Position numbers and translations under genes: made by a program. From assembly GCF_028622875.1 (NCBI RefSeq), contig NZ_CP117709.1, forward strand, positions 4,033,001-4,097,000: a stretch of DNA of 64,000 bases, in the 5' to 3' direction. This DNA comes from Streptomyces sp. MMBL 11-1. Its GTDB lineage: Bacteria > Actinomycetota > Actinomycetes > Streptomycetales > Streptomycetaceae. The number at the start of each line of letters is the position of its first letter. Within the stretch, counting starts at the first letter, position 1. The notes below the pieces were generated by a model that had not been told where the DNA came from, ran no database searches, and saw only the letters and a list, made by a program, of their open reading frames with translations. Positions 59,406 to 64,000 of the stretch are shown in pieces.

Positions 59406-59686
59406 CAAGCCGCGCTCCCCACGCCGCCGTCGGCGTCTCCGCGCAGCAGGGCGCGGGCGGCGTCGATCTCTGCCTGGCTGAACTCACCGTGCTCAGCTTC
59501 GTGGGCGGCGGTCAGCTCGGCGAGGTTGTCGCGCTCGATCTGGCGCTGCACGGCGGCGTCGACGTAGGCGGAGAACCCGCGCTTCCCGACGCGCGCGCGG
59601 ACGGCGGCGATGTTGCCGGAGTGCAGGCTGACGGAGACGTTGGCGGTGGGGCCTTCACCGGGCCTGTAGGTGACGTCGTCGCTCAT
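59405..59686 (-). CDS. antitoxin of the VapBC-like pair
   Basis: 93 residues. An N-terminal ribbon-helix-helix-like segment (NVSVSLHSGNIAAVRARVGKRGFSAYVDAAVQRQIERDN) would bind its own promoter. The acidic C-terminal helix (HEAEHGEFSQAEIDAARALLRGDAD) would occupy the toxin. Antitoxin-first order with overlapping genes is standard. An AT-rich stretch upstream (59690-59715, TTCTAATACAGTCTCTAATAGAA) contains the direct repeat TCTAATA and is the likely operator. Confidence 0.82.
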   Translation of the reverse strand: MSDDVTYRPGEGPTANVSVSLHSGNIAAVRARVGKRGFSAYVDAAVQRQIERDNLAELTAAHEAEHGEFSQAEIDAARALLRGDADGGVGSAA

Positions 59687-59689
59687 GTA

Positions 59690-59715
59690 TGCATTCTAAT
59701 ACAGTCTCTAATAGA
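59690..59715. promoter_or_regulatory. antitoxin operator/promoter candidate
   Basis: TCTAATA occurs twice, at about 59695 and 59706, inside an AT-rich island just upstream of the antitoxin start. Eleven-base spacing matches one helical turn, as expected for a ribbon-helix-helix autorepressor. Confidence 0.5.
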
Positions 59716-59792
59716 AGAGAGTCGGTGCCATACCGGCCACGACCCGGAGCTCGATGGCAGGGGGAAGGAGCGGCACCCGACCCGCCAACTGA

Positions 59793-60467
59793 TCAAGCGG
59801 CGGCGAGGCGAGCCGCTCGGTAAATGATCGGTTCGGTGTCCAGTTCCTTCAGCGCGTCCCGGAACTGTTCGGTCGGCTCGGCGCCAGGATTTTCGACGGC
59901 CCTCACCAGCCACCCATCCCCGAGCGTCTGGGACGCGTACCCAGGCAGGGCCGACAGCCGAACGCGAACCTGTTCGGTGAGCCCTTCACCGGAGACATAG
60001 GTCCACGGTCCGAACTCCTCCGGCAGGTTGGAGCCGGGCCGAAGGCGGGTGGAAGGGTAGATCTGCCCGTGTCCGTCGAGGTGCCATGCCGTCAGATGCG
60101 CCATGATCGGACTGAGGCCCGCCACGAGATGTGCTGTCAGGGAAACAGCCATCTCCCATTCCCGCTGGAGAACGTCCCCCGGCTCGTCCAGGTGGATCGT
60201 CATGAAGACGGTGCCGACGCCATCCGGCTCGAAGTCGCCGAGACTGACATGAACCCATGAGTTGAGCGCGGGGTGAGCGGGATGCGTGAGGGCGACCGTC
60301 ATAGCCTCTCCCTCCCCGTTGAGGAAGCGCGTACTGCGGGCACCTTTTGGCTCGAAGCCTTCGCCGGCGAACTGGCCCAGCGCGGCAACGGCTCTGCGCA
60401 GCACCGTGCTCTCGGATACCTTTGTCTGAAGGACCAGTTCGCTGCCTGCCGCGTACGAATCACCCAT
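59793..60467 (-). CDS. hypothetical protein, candidate immunity protein
   Basis: 224 residues from ATG 60467 (an ATG at 60485 would overlap the preceding gene's end by 13 bases). It is a mixed alpha/beta cytoplasmic protein without signal or membrane segments: TKVSESTVLRRAVAALGQF, NSWVHVSLGDFEPDGVGTVFMTIHLDEPGD, then LTAHLVAGLSPIMAHLTAWHLDGHGQIYPS. No family is recognised. It follows the large nuclease-tailed protein with almost no gap, the usual position of an immunity gene for a polymorphic toxin, but that is inference from position only. Confidence 0.65.
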   Translation of the reverse strand: MGDSYAAGSELVLQTKVSESTVLRRAVAALGQFAGEGFEPKGARSTRFLNGEGEAMTVALTHPAHPALNSWVHVSLGDFEPDGVGTVFMTIHLDEPGDVLQREWEMAVSLTAHLVAGLSPIMAHLTAWHLDGHGQIYPSTRLRPGSNLPEEFGPWTYVSGEGLTEQVRVRLSALPGYASQTLGDGWLVRAVENPGAEPTEQFRDALKELDTEPIIYRAARLAAA

Positions 60468-60472
60468 GGCCG

Positions 60473-63400
60473 TCACCCGCTCCATCTCACGTCGACGCCT
60501 ATCCGCCTACCCAAGCTCTGTGCGTCCTCGATGACCTCACGGAACGCCGCTTGTGAGCGTTCGTCGAGGCCGCTGAACTCAGGCCACTCGATGATGTGCG
60601 TGGTGTATTTTCCGCGACCGCCTTCTATCTGACCGGTGAGCTGGGCTGCCAGCTTAGCCGTCAACTCGGCCCGGCGTTCGCTGCTGAGCTTGCCCGTCAC
60701 ATGCTTGTACTCGATCATGACGTGCCTTGCCTTGTCGTCGATGCGCATCCTTGCCGTGTAGTCGATGCGCTTCTGCCCGACCTTAACCTCGATGCCGGTA
60801 AGATCTTCACCTTTCCGGAGGAAGTTCACGATGGCTTCCATCTGCTTACGGATGCCCATGTTGAATGGCCGTTTCTTGTTGGCGCCATTCTCGAGTTGGT
60901 TTGCGAGGCCATCGGGATTTCCCTCGAGATCCGGTGCTCCGTCGTGCTTCAGCTTGTCCTGGTGTGTGGCGATCTCGGCGCGATAGGCCTTGATGACCTC
61001 CATGTCCGCCCGCAGGATGCCCGCTCCTTTCTGTACATTTTCGTCCGGGTCCACGTGTGTCTTCGGGAAGCTAAGTTTGTCGGCCGACCCGAACCCGCCC
61101 GCGCGTTGAATCTGTAGGAACGAGTAGCTCCCGCCGTACAGGAACGTCCCGCTGTCCGGCCGCACGTCGTAGCCGAGCAGTCCCTTCGGTACGTCGGCGA
61201 CGGGTTTGCCGAGCCAAGGTTCGATGGAGTTCTTCTGCTCGAATATCTGTTTGAGTAAGTCGGCAAGCTTCTTCTGGTCACCGGAGAGCTCCGCCTGCTC
61301 CTTGGACATCTTCTGCCTGGACGCCGCTTCCTTCTTCTCAGGGACGTGCACTGCAAGCTTCGCGATCTCGTTCGCCTGACCACCGGCGGCTGTCGCCAAC
61401 TGCAGCGCTTCCTGAGCCGTCTGCTTGGTCTCGGGCCTGGTCTCCTCGTCGGTGATGACGCGATTGAGGTAGCTCGCAACCGGCTGTTCCGTGCTGGCGA
61501 CCATCAGCGTGGCCTTGCCGCCGCCCGCCACGACGAAGAGCCGATGCCCGTGCTCGCCCGCAGAGAAACTGACGGTTTCCCAGTCTGGTTTCAGGGTGCG
61601 GCCTTCACCCGGCTGCCCTTTCTCCGGCCCTGTCTTGCTCTTATCGCCCTTGCGTTTGGTCCAGAGCGCTTTGCCCTTCTTGGCGATGAAGTCGACGATC
61701 TTGTCGATGGCTCGGGTGACCGGTCGTGACACCGACTGGAAGACCGACTTGACCTTGTTGGCCAGGCCGCCGATGCCCAGCAGGGCGGCGAGGAAGCCGA
61801 TCAGGAGGGGGACGCTGGTGGCGAGGGCGGCTTCGATGAGTTTGGGGACGCCGGCCTGGCCGCCGTTGGCGATGGCGATGACCGCGTCCAGGACCGCGTT
61901 GACGAAGTCCGCGATCTGTGCGCCCTGGGTCACGATGAACGTGACGATGTCGATGATTCCCTTGACCGCGCGGACGAATGCGGAGGCGGGGTTGAGGAGG
62001 GAGATGATCCAGGTGATGCCTGCGATGAGGACCGTGGGGATCAGGTAGGTCGTGAGTTTGCCGAGGATGGTGGCCTTGAGGTCGCCGGCTTCGGCCTGGA
62101 TTTCCTTCACCGCGCCGGCCGGGCCTTCGGCGGCGAGTTTCTTTGCGACCGGGACCGAGGTTTCGACCGCGCTCATCGCTTCGTCGGGGACGCCCTTGCG
62201 GGTGACGCGGGTGCGGATGTTGTCCCAGGTCAGGCCGAGCATCGAGCCGATGAGCTGGATGATTCCCTTGAGGTCGAATTTCTGCGGGAGGTCCAGGCCC
62301 GCCTTCACCGCTGTGCCCAGAAGCCAGGAGACGACACCGGTCTTCAGGTGGTCGGCGATGTTCGTGATGAAGAGGTTCAGGCCCGCGCCGACCGCTTTCA
62401 CCAGGTTGCCCAGGAAACCGATCGGGTCCTTGATGATCTTCATGATCGCGGAGGCGGCCTTGGCGAGGATGCCCAGGAGCAGGTTCTTCAGCTCGTTGAT
62501 TGTCTTGATGGCGCCGACGATGGCGTCCTTCGCCTTGTCGATCAGGCCCTTGTTGGCCTCCTGGAGTTTCTTGATCTCCTCGTCGATCTTGTTGAGGGCG
62601 GCGGTGTACTTCTGGGCCAGGTCCTGGACCAGTTGCTCCGATTTCTCGTTGACCGTGGCTTCCAGGTCGTCGAACTTCCCCGCGAAGTCCTTCGCCGCCT
62701 CCTCGCCGAACTGACGGAGGTCGGACGGGAGTTTGTCGACTTCCGCCTTCAGCTCCGTGCGGCCCTTGGCTATGCGGGCCTTCGCCTTGCCGAGTTCGGC
62801 GCCGATGATGTCCGCCACCGATGAGATGACCGTCTGCATGCGGGAGACGTAGAGCTTGCGGGACTCCTGGTAGAGGTCGTTCGCCGCCTTCGGCAGGCCG
62901 GCGAACTTGTCCTTGATCCAGCGGCCCTTGCCCATGAGGCCCGAGTACCGCTTGTCCTTGTACTTCTTCATCCGGCTCTTGTGGTCGGCCGTGAACGCGT
63001 CCCGCGCTGACTTCTCGCCCGACGTGAACGCCGTGTCCACCTTCTTGTCCAGGCCGGACAGGGTGTCCTCGACGTCCTTCTTCGTGCCGTCGTAGACCTT
63101 CTGGAGTTTCGCCGTGACCTCGGCGCGCTTCTTCTCGTCCTTCGACTTCGTGTCGTTCTTCCCGCCGTCGACCTGTTTGCCGGCGGTGGCGCGGGTGGAG
63201 GTGAGGCCCGCCATCGCCTGGGCCCCGGAGGCCGCCGCGTTCTGTTTGGCGGTGGAGAGCTGCTGGTCCTCCGCCGCCTTTCCCTTCGCGGGGGCCTTCG
63301 CCGCGTCCGCCTCGGAGGTCTTCTTGGCCGACAGGGCCTCGTTGAACTCCGGTTCGTTGCCCTTGGCGAGCTGTTCCTCGGTGACCTCGGCGTCCGCCAT

Positions 63401-64000
63401 CGCCTTGTCGTTCTCGGCCGGCCCCTCGGAGAAGTCCGTGACGGCCGCGGGCTGCTTCTCGGGGACCGCGTCCGTCGCGGAGGGGGCGCCGGGGTTGGCG
63501 GGGGCCTGGTCGGGGGTGAGCGGGGTGACCTCCTTGTCCTTGGCGGCGGAGGTGTCGGGCGGGGCCTTCGTCGCCGTGTCGATGTCCTTGGCGGAGGACT
63601 CCTTGCCGTCGGTGACCTTGCCGTCGACCTCCGCCTTGACCTGGTCCGCCTTGCCGGACTTGGCGAACTTGTCGGCCTCGTCGAGGTTCTTGGGGGCCTG
63701 GGAGTCGATGGCCTTGTTCACCGCGTCGATGAACGCCTTCTTGTCGAACTCCCCCGGCTTCGCCGCGTTCATCTTCTCGGCGTTCGCCGCCTTGCCCTGG
63801 GCCTCCTTGTCGTCCGGCGGGGCCACCGCCGCGTCCTGCGAGGCCTTCGACTCCGCCGCCGCCGGGGCGTGCGCGGCGAGCCGGGTCTTCTTCGCCGCCA
63901 CATCCGCCTTCATGGTGCGGAAGCGGGCCGACTGCGCCGGCGGCGTCTTCACCGGCGCGGTGTACCGCTGGGCGACCAGTCGCGACACCGCCCCGTTCCC
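60473..64000 (-). CDS. large eCIS-associated effector-like protein with C-terminal PD-(D/E)XK-like nuclease, N-terminus beyond window
   Basis: At least 1,171 residues; the frame is open to the right window edge, so the start is missing. Residues to about 270 (window numbering) are disordered Lys/Ala/Asp-rich sequence. A coiled-coil region (KKDVEDTLSGLDKKVDTAF to DEEIKKLQEANKGLIDKAKD) follows. Hydrophobic segments then occur (LKNLLLGILAKAASAIMKII, LTTYLIPTVLIAGITWIISLL, LATSVPLLIGFLAALLGIGGLA). Near the C-terminus GIEVKVGQKRIDYTARMRI and HVMIEYKHVTG form a D...E-x-K arrangement like a PD-(D/E)XK nuclease. Proteins with this coiled-coil/hydrophobic middle and DUF4157-type heads occur in eCIS and polymorphic toxin loci. 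Confidence 0.75.
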   Translation of the reverse strand, partial: GNGAVSRLVAQRYTAPVKTPPAQSARFRTMKADVAAKKTRLAAHAPAAAESKASQDAAVAPPDDKEAQGKAANAEKMNAAKPGEFDKKAFIDAVNKAIDSQAPKNLDEADKFAKSGKADQVKAEVDGKVTDGKESSAKDIDTATKAPPDTSAAKDKEVTPLTPDQAPANPGAPSATDAVPEKQPAAVTDFSEGPAENDKAMADAEVTEEQLAKGNEPEFNEALSAKKTSEADAAKAPAKGKAAEDQQLSTAKQNAAASGAQAMAGLTSTRATAGKQVDGGKNDTKSKDEKKRAEVTAKLQKVYDGTKKDVEDTLSGLDKKVDTAFTSGEKSARDAFTADHKSRMKKYKDKRYSGLMGKGRWIKDKFAGLPKAANDLYQESRKLYVSRMQTVISSVADIIGAELGKAKARIAKGRTELKAEVDKLPSDLRQFGEEAAKDFAGKFDDLEATVNEKSEQLVQDLAQKYTAALNKIDEEIKKLQEANKGLIDKAKDAIVGAIKTINELKNLLLGILAKAASAIMKIIKDPIGFLGNLVKAVGAGLNLFITNIADHLKTGVVSWLLGTAVKAGLDLPQKFDLKGIIQLIGSMLGLTWDNIRTRVTRKGVPDEAMSAVETSVPVAKKLAAEGPAGAVKEIQAEAGDLKATILGKLTTYLIPTVLIAGITWIISLLNPASAFVRAVKGIIDIVTFIVTQGAQIADFVNAVLDAVIAIANGGQAGVPKLIEAALATSVPLLIGFLAALLGIGGLANKVKSVFQSVSRPVTRAIDKIVDFIAKKGKALWTKRKGDKSKTGPEKGQPGEGRTLKPDWETVSFSAGEHGHRLFVVAGGGKATLMVASTEQPVASYLNRVITDEETRPETKQTAQEALQLATAAGGQANEIAKLAVHVPEKKEAASRQKMSKEQAELSGDQKKLADLLKQIFEQKNSIEPWLGKPVADVPKGLLGYDVRPDSGTFLYGGSYSFLQIQRAGGFGSADKLSFPKTHVDPDENVQKGAGILRADMEVIKAYRAEIATHQDKLKHDGAPDLEGNPDGLANQLENGANKKRPFNMGIRKQMEAIVNFLRKGEDLTGIEVKVGQKRIDYTARMRIDDKARHVMIEYKHVTGKLSSERRAELTAKLAAQLTGQIEGGRGKYTTHIIEWPEFSGLDERSQAAFREVIEDAQSLGRRIGVDVRWSG

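Noticed and set aside
56620..59487. Minus-strand open frame of 955 codons
   Set aside because: Shadow of the DUF4255 and AAA ATPase genes.
60000..60500. Plus-strand small open frames at 60.0-60.6 kb
   Set aside because: No coding bias and opposite to the better-supported minus-strand gene at 59793-60467.

Overview
The window is chromosomal DNA of a Streptomyces or very close relative. The evidence is the extreme G+C content with third-position bias, a tRNA-Ser(CGA) without encoded CCA, paired SigB/SigF-type sigma factors, many DHA2 transporters with TetR/MarR partners, and a tadA-upp neighbourhood arranged as in S. coelicolor.

Layout. (1) 1-3.4 kb is the right end of what looks like an integrated element. 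It holds a 5'-truncated PCMT-like methyltransferase, an XRE regulator facing a small protein, a LuxR-type regulator with a secreted DPGWG-repeat peptide beside it, and a 3' half of tRNA-Arg(ACG) followed by a terminator, read as an att site. (2) 3.5-25 kb is ordinary chromosome: ArsR/secreted protein pair, ECF41 sigma factor with an FAD oxidoreductase, DUF2797 protein, amidohydrolase, orphan OmpR regulator, serine hydrolase, secreted EEP phosphatase, DHA2 pump with TetR, 2-hydroxyacid dehydrogenase, YceI protein, DHA2 pump with fused regulatory-like domains plus MarR, a decayed lipoprotein-like gene, a 20-bp tandem repeat, and tandem sigN and sigF-like genes. (3) 25.2-43.8 kb is accessory DNA between a conserved small membrane gene and tRNA-Ser: a Uma2 protein and a complete type I-E CRISPR-Cas locus (two arrays; one operon cas3::cse1 fusion-cse2-cas7-cas5-cas6-cas1-cas2), a winged-helix-like protein, a HAD hydrolase, a TPR regulator, and a five-gene translationally coupled operon ending in a 44-aa peptide and a second PCMT-like methyltransferase. 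(4) 43.8-50.3 kb is core: tRNA-Ser, tadA and its associated gene, upp, a LytR_C protein, a secreted M28 peptidase and a HhH-GPD protein with a frameshifted tail. (5) 50.5-64 kb is the edge of a contractile-injection-system (eCIS) region: a His-rich DUF4157 protein, a membrane CARDB-like protein, a LuxR regulator, a secreted VWA protein, DUF4255 (Pvc16-like), an AAA ATPase (Pvc15-like), a VapBC-like pair, and a large protein with a C-terminal PD-(D/E)XK-like nuclease followed by a possible immunity gene.

How the genes work together. The CRISPR locus is self-contained: both arrays are read leftward from conserved leaders, and one Cas operon supplies interference, processing and adaptation, with Cas3 covalently tied to Cascade through Cse1. 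The operon at 41.7-43.7 kb is the best candidate for something new. It has a short Pro-rich peptide with an Asp-Gly near its end, a protein-isoaspartate-type methyltransferase coupled to it by a GTGA overlap, three small Cys-containing partners, and a divergent TPR regulator. A paralogue of the methyltransferase sits at the left edge. This fits a minimal peptide-modification (aspartimide-type RiPP) system, but that function is inference. The right-hand eCIS genes look like a regulator, assembly ATPase/cap and effector/immunity set whose structural genes would lie outside the window.
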